Of a stretch of DNA of 64,000 nt, positions 43,313 to 51,244 are shown one piece after another. Position numbers and translations under genes: made by a program. The DNA comes from Prevotella sp. Its GTDB lineage: Bacteria > Bacteroidota > Bacteroidia > Bacteroidales > Bacteroidaceae. The stretch is from NCBI GenBank assembly GCA_017618275.1, contig JAFZUS010000103.1, forward strand, positions 36,593-100,592, given 5' to 3'. Within the stretch, counting starts at the first letter, position 1; each line of letters starts with the position of its first letter. The notes under the pieces were generated by a model. That model was not told the origin of the DNA, searched no databases, and was given only the letters and a program-made list of their open reading frames with translations.

Positions 43313-43507
43313 ATGAATTGGAAGAAAATAATCTGTTCGCTGGTAGGTCATAAGTATGTTTCTCTTACGAGAATTGATCCGTACAAACCTAAAAAGAAAA
43401 AGTACTACTATCAATGTACCCGTTGTGGTCGGCGAACTTTTTTCAACCGCATACAAGATGAAATCGCAAATAGAGTATTAACAGACAATATCAATAAAAC
43501 ATTATGA
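43313..43507 (+). CDS. DUF1660-like zinc protein
   Basis: 64 residues. MNWKKIICSLVGHKYV then CTRCGRR fits the small prophage family DUF1660, with Cys and His of the first part and the CxxC of the second as zinc ligands. Function unknown. Overlaps the next start by four bases. Confidence 0.75.
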   Translation: MNWKKIICSLVGHKYVSLTRIDPYKPKKKKYYYQCTRCGRRTFFNRIQDEIANRVLTDNINKTL

Positions 43508-43926
43508 GTAATACATTAAACTTTTACGACGAACCGCTGAAGGGGCGTATCATCAGTTCAGGCATTACCATGCCAGTGAAGAAGATTCTGGAAGATGGGC
43601 GCGTACTGCTGGATGGAATGGGTGAACCATTAGGCCCTGACGAAGTGGAACTGATAGATAACATCGACTACGACAGTTATCGCCCTCAATTTGCAGGTCA
43701 GATATTCACACAGATGCTTGCAATCATACCTAATCAAATGATGCACGATCAGAACTTCTGCCTTCAGGTAATGAAACAGATGAAAGAAGAAGGTTATTCC
43801 TGCATCGAACAGATTGCAGCCGAGGACAGCGTGCGCTATGCAGACATGCTCATTACGGCCCTTAAAAAGCCTCGTAAGTTGAACCCACTGGACTTTAGAG
43901 CCAAAGTAAATAAGGAAGAAGAATGA
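43504..43926 (+). CDS. Hypothetical protein
   Basis: 140 residues. A strand-rich N-terminus (KGRIISSGITMPVKKILED, GRVLLDGMGEPLGP) like a small SH3-type barrel, then helices. No family recognised. Coupled to both neighbours by four-base overlaps. Confidence 0.6.
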   Translation: MSNTLNFYDEPLKGRIISSGITMPVKKILEDGRVLLDGMGEPLGPDEVELIDNIDYDSYRPQFAGQIFTQMLAIIPNQMMHDQNFCLQVMKQMKEEGYSCIEQIAAEDSVRYADMLITALKKPRKLNPLDFRAKVNKEEE

Positions 43927-44282
43927 AAGCAATAGTACTACACGAAAATCTTTGGTGGTGGGGAAAGAGCTACACCTTCATCGCATCGGACGGCAGGGCG
44001 ATGGTCACGCTGTCACTCGATGACGAAACCCCTCGCGCCGGATATATCAATTCGCTCATGGTGTTCGAGACCGACAGACAACAAGGCATTGGTACCGCTC
44101 TGATGAAAGAGGTGGAAGCCTTTGCCCGCAAGTTGGACTTGGGTAGCATCTATCTCGATGCCCGCAAAGGGACATTCCTTATTGACTGGTATCGCAGACT
44201 CGGTTTCAGCATCTACAACGACAACTGCGAACACACCAAAGGCAACTGTGTAGCCATGTGTAAATGGTTAAAAGAAGAATGA
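43923..44282 (+). CDS. GNAT-family N-acetyltransferase
   Basis: 119 residues. GYINSLMVFETDRQQGIGTALM carries motif A with QQGIGT, the acetyl-CoA pyrophosphate loop (read here as SLMVFETDRQ then QGIGTALM), followed by IYLDARKGTFLIDWYRRLGF, the motif B region. It would move an acetyl group from acetyl-CoA to an amine. Substrate unknown; phage GNATs modify host proteins or DNA bases. Confidence 0.85.
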   Translation: MKAIVLHENLWWWGKSYTFIASDGRAMVTLSLDDETPRAGYINSLMVFETDRQQGIGTALMKEVEAFARKLDLGSIYLDARKGTFLIDWYRRLGFSIYNDNCEHTKGNCVAMCKWLKEE

Positions 44283-44428
44283 CAGATAAAGTAACTCCAC
44301 AACAGGTTAGGGCCATCAATCGCATGCTGCGCGATCCGGAAAAGCATGCTCAGGCCCTCATAGCCATGCAAGATATGCAACGACGCTTAGGCGAACAAAT
44401 GGAAAAACGTAGAAGAAATGAAGAATAA
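44279..44428 (+). CDS. 49-residue helical protein
   Basis: MTDKVTPQQVRAINRMLRD continues as one amphipathic helix with a basic end (MEKRRRNEE). It overlaps the GNAT stop by four bases and the next start by 11, so it is in a coupled chain. Function unknown. Confidence 0.6.
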   Translation: MTDKVTPQQVRAINRMLRDPEKHAQALIAMQDMQRRLGEQMEKRRRNEE

Positions 44429-45014
44429 AGATTGGACTGGAGGCAGCGCCTCCGTATTCAAAGGCATCAGTGCCAGCAACCATGCCGATGGTGATCGAGT
44501 GGCACAGGATTACTATGCCACAGAGCCGAAGGCTACGGAGTGGCTACTGAAGCTGGAGCACTTCGATGGGCCGATACTCGAACCGGCATGTGGTGAAGGG
44601 CATATTGCCGAAGTGCTTACGAGGGGGGGGTATTCCGTCATTTCAAGGGACATCATCGATCGCGGCTATGGCGAAGTGGCAGACTTTCTGGCTATCGACA
44701 ACGTGGAATGGTCGGGCGATATCATCACAAACCCACCCTACGCCTTTGCTCAGGCGTTTGTGGAGAAAGCCTTGGCCATTATCCCCACTGGTCACAAGGT
44801 GGCGATGTTCCTCAAACTCACCTTCCTCGAAGGTAAGGCCCGCAAACACCTCTTCCAGACACAGCCACCGGCACGGGTATGGGTCAGCAGCTCACGTCTG
44901 CTCTGTGCGCCAAATGGTGACTTCGCCAACATCAAAGGCTCTGCTGTCGCCTATGCCTGGTTTGTCTGGGAAAAAGGTTATCACGGAGACACAATCATCA
45001 AGTGGTTTAATTAA
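44418..45014 (+). CDS. Adenine-type DNA methyltransferase
   Basis: 198 residues. ILEPACGEGHIAEVL is the S-adenosylmethionine motif I and ITNPPYAFAQ (Asn105-Tyr108) the catalytic motif of N6-adenine enzymes. The end (GSAVAYAWFVWEKGY) is typical of phage methylases of this class. A G8 tract (44623-44630) encodes Arg-Gly-Gly at 69-71; with seven G the enzyme would be truncated within a few codons. It may protect phage DNA together with the Dam-like enzyme at 6.3 kb. Confidence 0.85.
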   Translation: MKNKDWTGGSASVFKGISASNHADGDRVAQDYYATEPKATEWLLKLEHFDGPILEPACGEGHIAEVLTRGGYSVISRDIIDRGYGEVADFLAIDNVEWSGDIITNPPYAFAQAFVEKALAIIPTGHKVAMFLKLTFLEGKARKHLFQTQPPARVWVSSSRLLCAPNGDFANIKGSAVAYAWFVWEKGYHGDTIIKWFN

Positions 45015-45020
45015 AGAGTT

Positions 45021-45161
45021 ATGTCTAACAAGAAATACTCATTACCTAAAAAGCGCCAACAGTCGCGTCCAATGACTCCACCTATACCAGTAACAATGCA
45101 AGAATATAAAACCATTGAAGAAACGTATAATAGGGTCATTCTTCATAAGACAAATAATTAA
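45021..45161 (+). CDS. 46-residue basic protein
   Basis: MSNKKYSLPKKRQQSRP followed by a Pro/Met-rich middle. It fits between the methylase and PAPS-reductase-like genes with 6- and 11-base gaps. No family recognised. Confidence 0.5.
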   Translation: MSNKKYSLPKKRQQSRPMTPPIPVTMQEYKTIEETYNRVILHKTNN

Positions 45162-45172
45162 TTCATTAATCG

Positions 45173-46291
45173 ATGAAAGTAGAAATAACATTAAAGGAAG
45201 CGTATGCGAGAGCCAGTAAGGGCCTGCGACATAAGATGGCATATTCCATCCGTCTGTTGCAGAAGGCCGAAAAACTGGCGTTAGCCTACGATAGTAGGGG
45301 GGGGTATTACCTGGCTTTCAGCGGGGGAAAAGACTCTCAGGCCCTCTATCATATCGCTCAACTGGCAGGCGTACAATTCCAGGGACACATGAATCTTACT
45401 TCGGTAGATCCTCCAGAGGTCATCCGCTTCGTCAAAAAACAATATCCGGAAGTGGAACTGATAAAGCCCAAGGATAGCATCTACCATGTAGCCGTAAGAA
45501 AACAGCTGCTACCCACCAAGAAAGTTCGTTGGTGCTGTGAAGAATACAAGGAACATGCCGGAGCCGGTAAGGTCACTCTGATAGGCATTCGTCGGCAGGA
45601 AAGTTCAAGACGCAAGAAACGCAATGAAGTAGAAATCGACAGCCGAAAGTTTAGCGGCGACCTCAAAGGTCTGGAGAAATACCGTAAGAAGAAACTGAAG
45701 GCGAAGGGCATCAATATCACCAATGCCACCAAGGAGCGCACGGTAGGCTGCATCAGTGGCAAAGAAAGTCTGTTAATCTCTCCCCTACTCCACTGGACTG
45801 AGCGCGATGTTTGGATATTCCTGAATAAGGTGATGCGCGTACCACACTGCGAATTGTACGACCAGGGATTTCATCGTATCGGGTGCATCGGATGCCCGAT
45901 GTCGAACTTCAAACAGAAGATGATAGAAAACCAACGATGGCCTCATGTCCGTCGCAACTGGATCCAGGCGATAATCGCCATCCGTTCGGGGGGGGTATTT
46001 CTCAAAATTCTTACAGACGGGAACCCTGTGGTACGGTATTGGAAAGAACTGGCAGCCGTTATCCGAACAAGACAATCAACGACTACGGGTATATCATGCA
46101 CCCAGACCCGACACACTGGAAAGGGAAAGAGCGGGTTTTCTCCTGGCTCATCGTCTGACGGCTTGACTGATGAGCAAGAGCGCGAAATAGCCGAAAACAT
46201 CTACGACTGGTGGATCAGTGGTAAGTCTTACAAGAAATGGTATGCCGAGCGTTTCCTCCAGTACGAATTAGAATTTGACGGGTACATATAA
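45173..46291 (+). CDS. PAPS-reductase-like PP-loop protein
   Basis: 372 residues. YYLAFSGGKDSQALYH is the PP-loop that binds ATP; KVRWCCEEYKEH, TLIGIRRQESSRR, ISPLLHWTERDVWIFL and RIGCIGCPMSNF are the family blocks, with Cys pairs that may hold an iron-sulphur cluster. The C-terminal YDWWISGKSYKKWYAERF is typical of Bacteroidales phage members. Between them lies a stretch of about 70 Ser/Thr/Gly-rich residues that begins at a G8 tract (45988-45995) and does not look conserved. A second G8 is at 45297-45304. Role may be sulphur-based DNA or tRNA modification. Confidence 0.8.
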   Translation: MKVEITLKEAYARASKGLRHKMAYSIRLLQKAEKLALAYDSRGGYYLAFSGGKDSQALYHIAQLAGVQFQGHMNLTSVDPPEVIRFVKKQYPEVELIKPKDSIYHVAVRKQLLPTKKVRWCCEEYKEHAGAGKVTLIGIRRQESSRRKKRNEVEIDSRKFSGDLKGLEKYRKKKLKAKGINITNATKERTVGCISGKESLLISPLLHWTERDVWIFLNKVMRVPHCELYDQGFHRIGCIGCPMSNFKQKMIENQRWPHVRRNWIQAIIAIRSGGVFLKILTDGNPVVRYWKELAAVIRTRQSTTTGISCTQTRHTGKGKSGFSPGSSSDGLTDEQEREIAENIYDWWISGKSYKKWYAERFLQYELEFDGYI

Positions 46292-46302
46292 ATTAAATCG
46301 GC

Positions 46303-47007
46303 CTATAAATCCCACTTCTTTTTCTTCCAGCGCACAATGAAGCCGACGATGGCGGCGAGGACAATGACGTTGATGATGCCGGTCAGCCAGTCGTGGAAAC
46401 GTTCTAAGAGCGACGGTGTTTGGCGCTGAAGGATGGTTTCTTTGTGGTAGGCGGTGGTGTCGCTTTCCTCTTTGGCGGTCTTTTCCAACAACAGGGCATA
46501 GAGTGAATCGATACGCTCCTGGCATGTCTGAATGCGCTGCTCCTGTTCCTGAATGATACGCTGCTGACGAAGTTCCTCCTGGCGGTCGGTCTTACGGTTG
46601 ATGGTACGGGCCTCCTGCGTCACCTTACGACCCAGCGAGTCGATCCACGACGTGACGGTTTCCTGAATCTGCTCGGTCTGCTGTTCGTTGGCGGTCTGAT
46701 GACTTAGTTCCTGTTGGAGTACCAGATGGAAAATGGAGTCAATACGGGTCTGCTGCTGACTGACGGCAACCTGTAACGACGCGGATAGAGAGTCGGCCTT
46801 GCTATGGTGGCTCTCGGTCTGATCGACGACCACCTGTTTACCGGCACAGCCGATGAAGGCACAGACGATGGTAAGGATGACCCACGAGGCAAACACGGCC
46901 TTCAGCAAGGTTACGGCATGGTCGAGTTCGCGCTTGATACGGTTCTGACGTGAGTAATACTGACGGTCAGGACGCTGCTTTTCTAAAATCGGTGATTCTT
47001 TCTGCAT
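46303..47007 (-). CDS. Membrane protein with two TM segments and long coiled coil
   Basis: 234 residues from MQKESPILEK; the longer frame runs into the iteron region and is rejected. Residues 36-58 (VFASWVILTIVCAFIGCAG) and 210-228 (IINVIVLAAIVGFIV) are membrane segments; between them is a long Gln/Glu-rich coiled coil. Cys near the end of the first segment could be lipidated. The plan resembles spanin-like or membrane tether proteins, but no family is certain. It lies after repA in the plasmid module. Confidence 0.65.
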   Translation of the reverse strand: MQKESPILEKQRPDRQYYSRQNRIKRELDHAVTLLKAVFASWVILTIVCAFIGCAGKQVVVDQTESHHSKADSLSASLQVAVSQQQTRIDSIFHLVLQQELSHQTANEQQTEQIQETVTSWIDSLGRKVTQEARTINRKTDRQEELRQQRIIQEQEQRIQTCQERIDSLYALLLEKTAKEESDTTAYHKETILQRQTPSLLERFHDWLTGIINVIVLAAIVGFIVRWKKKKWDL

Positions 47008-47110
47008 AGCTATAATATGTTTGATTACAGCACAAAGATACGGAAAGAAACACAGATGCCCGTGACTTTTTACGAACACGGATTGCACGAATGACACGGA
47101 TAGACAAAAA

Positions 47111-47146
47111 TTTAGGGGTAAAACTCCGTAACGGTTTACCCCTAAA
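47111..47146 (-). terminator. repA terminator made from an inverted iteron
   Basis: TTTAGGGGTAAA (47111-47122) and TTTACCCCTAAA (47135-47146) are perfect 12-bp arms around 12 bases. On the minus strand the stem is followed by TTTTTG, and it begins 5 bases after the repA stop. The left arm plus loop is also a full iteron copy, so the site can be bound by RepA and act as terminator. Confidence 0.8.
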
Positions 47147-47150
47147 TCCT

Positions 47151-48635
47151 CTATTTCAGCTTGCGGATGATGGCCGGTCGTATCTTCGACAGACCAAGCG
47201 CCACGCGACATTTCTCACTGAACACCTCATAGTCGGGCGACGTATCGAGCGTTTTAAGGTCGTCAGCCGTCGGAAAAATGTAAAAGGCTCCATTATACAG
47301 CCCAAGGTATTCCGTGCGCTCTAAGACGGGTTTTATGGCTCCCTGATGCTCATTCACCAACTGTTGCCATAGCTCTGCCTTCACACCAGGCTCTAATGGC
47401 TCTGGCTCCGGCTGGAGTTCCTGCTCGGTAAACAGGTTGTATTGTTTCTCCTGCTCAATCCGTTTGCGCTCATCTTCCAGCTGCTTATCCTTGATCCACG
47501 TCGATAGCAACGTTACGATATACTCAGCCACATGGTCGGGCTGCTTCTTCTCTACGGCCCGCTCCACCCCATCGTAGGCATAATCCTTGAAGTCCTCAAA
47601 CCATTCGTCCTGTACCTCCTTCAGCAGCTCTACCATTTCATAGGGCTTCAGGTCGGTGTACTTCGTGGTGAGCGACGTGATGAGACTCTGCTCCTGGTTG
47701 TGCCGTTGCTTTCGCCATGCCCGTTCGATGCCCAATGGCCCAGGCACCAAGGTAAACTCAATGTGTGACGGATTACCCTTCAGACGGCCATCCTTACGCA
47801 ATGGCTCGTAGGTGAAGGAAAAGTCTATCTTGCTATCCTTCGACAGTTGATCCATTTCCAATCGTGAGGGCTCCAGTATCAACGACTTCACCTTACTATA
47901 TTTATGGAAGGGGTTATCCTGTGGTTTGGCACCGTCGTGCGTCAGCAAATACGACTGGTCATCAATGCCCAGAAACTCGCAGAACTGCGGATAGTCCACC
48001 TCCTTACGTCCACTTTCGCGGAAGGTAGAGAGGTAGATATAGATACGCGGTGTGCGCTGCTTCTTAGCCATCTGGCCAATCTTTGCTACGTGGTCGGTAT
48101 AGCCCTTATCCATCGACAGGAAATCATTCACATTCTCCTTATCCATCTTGATACGGATTTTGCCGGTACGCAGTCCTGTGCTCTCGTTCGTTACCATGGT
48201 GATACGCGAGAACAGGTTGGCAAAGGTGTACTCGGTCTTGGTACCAGACTTCGTTTCAATCTTCCGGAGATAGCCCATGCGTAGCGTCAGCAAATCTTTC
48301 AGTGCGTCCACCAATTCCGGATAGTGACCAGGCGTTACGCCCAGGTCTTTGGCATCTATCTCAAACTCCAGATTGGTATTCATTTCCTCCTCGGCAAACA
48401 AGGGGAGCCAAAGCTGCTCACCAGGTTTGTGTGCGTCGGCACTCTTGATGATACGATCCTGCAAGTGGTCGAGCACACCCAGCAATACCCTTTGGTGCAT
48501 CGTCGAGAAGTCGCCAGACACCTGAGCAAACACACGAGGGTTATACAACCACTGTTGGTCGCGCAGATCCTTGATGATAGCATTGTCGCTCTTCATCAAC
48601 TGAGGCATTGTCTTTTTAACTCGTTTCTTAGCCAT
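47151..48635 (-). CDS. repA: Plasmid replication initiator, Rep_3 type
   Basis: 494 residues. The protein has the tandem winged-helix plan of iteron-binding initiators: a first domain around YPELVDALKDLLTLRMGYLR and TFANLFSRITM, a second around TPRIYIYLSTFRESGRKEVDYPQFCEFL (shown here as IYIYLSTFRESG and DYPQFCEFLGI), then a Glu-rich C-terminal extension and a final globular part. It should bind the iterons in front of and behind its own gene to open the origin and limit copy number. With ParA it marks this phage as an extrachromosomal replicon. Its own promoter lies among the iterons, so autoregulation is likely. Confidence 0.9.
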   Translation of the reverse strand: MAKKRVKKTMPQLMKSDNAIIKDLRDQQWLYNPRVFAQVSGDFSTMHQRVLLGVLDHLQDRIIKSADAHKPGEQLWLPLFAEEEMNTNLEFEIDAKDLGVTPGHYPELVDALKDLLTLRMGYLRKIETKSGTKTEYTFANLFSRITMVTNESTGLRTGKIRIKMDKENVNDFLSMDKGYTDHVAKIGQMAKKQRTPRIYIYLSTFRESGRKEVDYPQFCEFLGIDDQSYLLTHDGAKPQDNPFHKYSKVKSLILEPSRLEMDQLSKDSKIDFSFTYEPLRKDGRLKGNPSHIEFTLVPGPLGIERAWRKQRHNQEQSLITSLTTKYTDLKPYEMVELLKEVQDEWFEDFKDYAYDGVERAVEKKQPDHVAEYIVTLLSTWIKDKQLEDERKRIEQEKQYNLFTEQELQPEPEPLEPGVKAELWQQLVNEHQGAIKPVLERTEYLGLYNGAFYIFPTADDLKTLDTSPDYEVFSEKCRVALGLSKIRPAIIRKLK

Positions 48636-48647
48636 AATATTTATTTT

Positions 48648-49045
48648 CGTTACGGAGTTTTACCCCTAAATCATTTCGTTACGGGATTTTACCCCGAAAG
48701 TTACCTATTTTATCCCCTTTGGGCCAAATCGGTTACGGAGTTTTACCCCGAAAGTTACCGAATTTAACCCCTTAACCTATCGGAAACCCTTTGTATATCG
48801 TGGTTTCAGGTTCCCTATAAATATATAAATATACTTTATAAACGTCATAATTGAACTTCTATATATCTTATTATAAGAAAATTATAGTATTTCAGCCGTT
48901 TAGGGGTAAAACTCCGTAACGGTTTGCACCATTTAGGGGTAAAACTCCGTAACGTAGGGGGTAAAACTTGGTAACGGATTGCCTATTTCCTAAAATTCTG
49001 TGATTTCGCACAAACCTTATATTTAGGGGTAATTCTCGGTAACGG
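48648..49045. other. Iteron origin of replication (candidate oriV)
   Basis: Copies of a 23-24 bp iteron with core TTTAGGGGTAAAACTCCGTA lie in two opposed sets. Reverse copies start at 48648, 48677 and 48731, with decayed ones near 48700 and 48754. Forward copies start at about 48899, 48932, 48955 and 49022. Between the sets (48810-48895) is a strongly AT-rich stretch of TATA-type sequence, a good unwinding element. Another iteron sits past repA at 47111. The layout is that of Rep_3 plasmid origins with repA adjacent. Confidence 0.88.
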
Positions 49046-49079
49046 TTGCCAACTTTATAGTACTGTTCACCATGAACCA

Positions 49080-49418
49080 TTAACCATGAACCTTCAGGTA
49101 TTCTTCTATTGCCTGGAGCACGATGTCACCAATAGAGAGGCTATTACCCTCCTGCTGGCTCTGCATCTTGATCCGGTTCAGCTGCTCGTACATGGCGAAG
49201 GGAATGCGCGTCTGCACATTCTTCACGCCCTGCTGTGAGTACTGCGAGAAAACACCCGTAGGCTTGGTGCCCTTTGGCAGTTGAGAGTTGACATCAGCCC
49301 TCTGCCCTCTTACTTCTTCCTTATTCATGCTCTCCATCATGGCCTCGTGTTCCTGAATGGCAGGCGAACCAGCCACGATACTCTTTTTCTTATTCGGTTT
49401 CTTAAATGAGTTTGGCAT
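49080..49418 (-). CDS. Ribbon-helix-helix partition or regulator protein (ParG-like candidate)
   Basis: 112 residues. The basic N-terminal 70 residues are disordered; the last 45 (VQTRIPFAMYEQLNRIKM, SLSIGDIVLQAIEEYLK) form a ribbon-helix-helix. Small RHH proteins next to ParA (37 bases upstream here) act as the centromere-binding partner in type Ib partition. It lies right at the edge of the iteron origin. The phased arrays at 55.1 and 57.4 kb are candidate binding sites. Confidence 0.78.
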   Translation of the reverse strand: MPNSFKKPNKKKSIVAGSPAIQEHEAMMESMNKEEVRGQRADVNSQLPKGTKPTGVFSQYSQQGVKNVQTRIPFAMYEQLNRIKMQSQQEGNSLSIGDIVLQAIEEYLKVHG

Positions 49419-49455
49419 AATCTATAATCCGTTAAATCCGTAAAATCTGTGGTCA

Positions 49456-50322
49456 TTACTTTTCTTCTGTGGTCAGAAGTTCAGAGATAAATTCATCGTA
49501 GTCCTGAGCTGCCGTGCAGTCCGGCGCATAGTCGAAGATGTCCTGATGCTGGAACTGGCTTTCACCTACCTTCACACACTGACGGATGCGCGTCTGGAAC
49601 ATGTTGGCATCGTAGGTGTCGCGTAAAAACTCCGAGGTCTCGCGGGCCAACTTCGTGCGCTCATCGGCCATCACTATCAGGAGGCCACGCATGGTCAGGT
49701 CGTGGTTTAGTTTGCGCTTAACATTGCGGTAAGCCTCTATCATGCGTCCTATACCGTCCACACTGAGCGAACCCAGCTGCACCGGTATAATGACACCCGT
49801 AGCCGCTCCGAGGGCGTTAAACGTAAGTTCTGACAGAGCGGGCGCACAGTCTATCAATACATAGTCGAACAGATCTTCCACGTAGTCCTCTGCCTCACGA
49901 CTGATAGCGTCGGCACCCATATACAGGTTATCCATATCCAGGATATCGTTGCCAAAGAGCGATGCCAGCACCAACTTCGACTGCATCTGACGATGAAGGT
50001 CTGGGTCGATGTCCGACAGTTGGGGCGATGCAGGCACGTAGAAGAGACCCTGCGGATTGCGGTACACCGGCAGATGGTTGTTGTCGCCATCACGTAGCGC
50101 GTCGGCCACGGTCAGCGTCGAGTGCTTCTGCTCATGGTACTGCTTCATCTTATCACGCCATCCTAAGAGCGATGAGAGATTACCCTGCGGGTCGAGGTCG
50201 ATGCAGAGGATGCGTAGCGACGGGTCGCGACGGAGCAATCCTGCTGCCACGTTCTGAACGGTAGTGGTCTTGGCCACCCCACCCTTGTTATTCGCAAAAG
50301 CGATGATTTCTTTCAGTTTCAT
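49456..50322 (-). CDS. parA: ParA partition ATPase
   Basis: 288 residues. FANNKGGVAKTTTVQN is the deviant Walker A with the signature lysine near residue 14; ILCIDLDPQGNLSSLL is motif A', and YVLIDCAPALSELTFN is Walker B. ParA uses ATP-driven, nucleoid-bound gradients to move DNA copies apart. It stands just upstream of the RHH gene and the RepA origin, and no ParB with a KorB fold is seen, in line with a small-partner system. Confidence 0.95.
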   Translation of the reverse strand: MKLKEIIAFANNKGGVAKTTTVQNVAAGLLRRDPSLRILCIDLDPQGNLSSLLGWRDKMKQYHEQKHSTLTVADALRDGDNNHLPVYRNPQGLFYVPASPQLSDIDPDLHRQMQSKLVLASLFGNDILDMDNLYMGADAISREAEDYVEDLFDYVLIDCAPALSELTFNALGAATGVIIPVQLGSLSVDGIGRMIEAYRNVKRKLNHDLTMRGLLIVMADERTKLARETSEFLRDTYDANMFQTRIRQCVKVGESQFQHQDIFDYAPDCTAAQDYDEFISELLTTEEK

Positions 50323-50349
50323 AACATTATTAATTTATGAATTGATGAT

Positions 50350-51183
50350 TTAATGTTTCTTACCATAATTCTCCGGCGCAATGCCCTGCGAAGCATTCTC
50401 AGCCTGAGCACGTTTCAGTTCCTTAATCATACCATAGTCGGCAGAGCCCTGCGGGGCCTTCGAGTAGAGTAGTTCCGGACGGCGCGACGGGTCGATAGTC
50501 GTATGGCCCAATCCACGCTTCTTCGGCATCCAGGGACGCAGTTCGGGGTCGTATTCCTCCTGCCATTCATCCACCGGCTGCATATTGATCATGCGAGTGG
50601 CACGCTCGCGGCGCTCCTTCGAGTTCCAGATGTTCTGCGCCCACTCAGCCATCGAGTTGAGCGTTTCCAACACACCATGCTCACCCGTCCACTCGATGTC
50701 ATCCCATTCGTTCTGTCCCAGCGCATCGAGACAGCCCAGAAGTTCCAGATAAGCATTCAGTCCAGGCACCTTCACAATCACTCGTGGCTGGTCAAACTCT
50801 TCGTCGTACACCCTACCCTGCCCTTCTATCAGCTCTTGGATAGTAATGCCCTGACGCTGTGCCTCACGCTCATTCTCGAAAGCCTGGTTGCGCTGTTCCA
50901 GCCATGCCAGTCGAGCGGTCTCTTCACGTTCGGCGATGGCCCAACTACGCTCATTGTCGTGGGCGCATCCCAGATTGGTACGAAACGAATGCACCTTGCA
51001 TACCAAATGCGGGGCATGCGTGCTGATGATACAATCGCCCAGGTCGTTGCGGGCCTGAATCTTCGTCACGATAAACGGCCCGTGAAACTGCATACCCGTC
51101 ATAAAGTGCTGCGAGTACTGCGATAGCCCACCGTCCCAAATCTCCAACGGTGCTACCTGATTTTCTCTTCTTTCCTTTGCCAT
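50350..51183 (-). CDS. Hypothetical protein
   Basis: 277 residues. A strand-rich start (GPFIVTKIQARNDLGDCII, HLVCKVHSF) is followed by helices with many Glu/Arg and a Gly/Arg-rich C-terminal tail. No family recognised. Its place between parA and the ligase suggests a replicon-maintenance role. Confidence 0.6.
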   Translation of the reverse strand: MAKERRENQVAPLEIWDGGLSQYSQHFMTGMQFHGPFIVTKIQARNDLGDCIISTHAPHLVCKVHSFRTNLGCAHDNERSWAIAEREETARLAWLEQRNQAFENEREAQRQGITIQELIEGQGRVYDEEFDQPRVIVKVPGLNAYLELLGCLDALGQNEWDDIEWTGEHGVLETLNSMAEWAQNIWNSKERRERATRMINMQPVDEWQEEYDPELRPWMPKKRGLGHTTIDPSRRPELLYSKAPQGSADYGMIKELKRAQAENASQGIAPENYGKKH

Positions 51184-51244
51184 ATATTTATGAATTTATG
51201 ATTTTATGAATTTTCAATTTTCAATTATCAATTTTCAATTCGGG

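Noticed and set aside
46991-47015. Another class B match in the start of the 46303-47007 gene
   Set aside because: Spacing is 15 and it lies across the start codon, so chance is likely.
51184-51244. TCAATTTTCAATT repeats as an origin or binding site
   Set aside because: The phrase is a common intergenic repeat in Prevotella-type DNA and also occurs at 28.43 kb with no special context.
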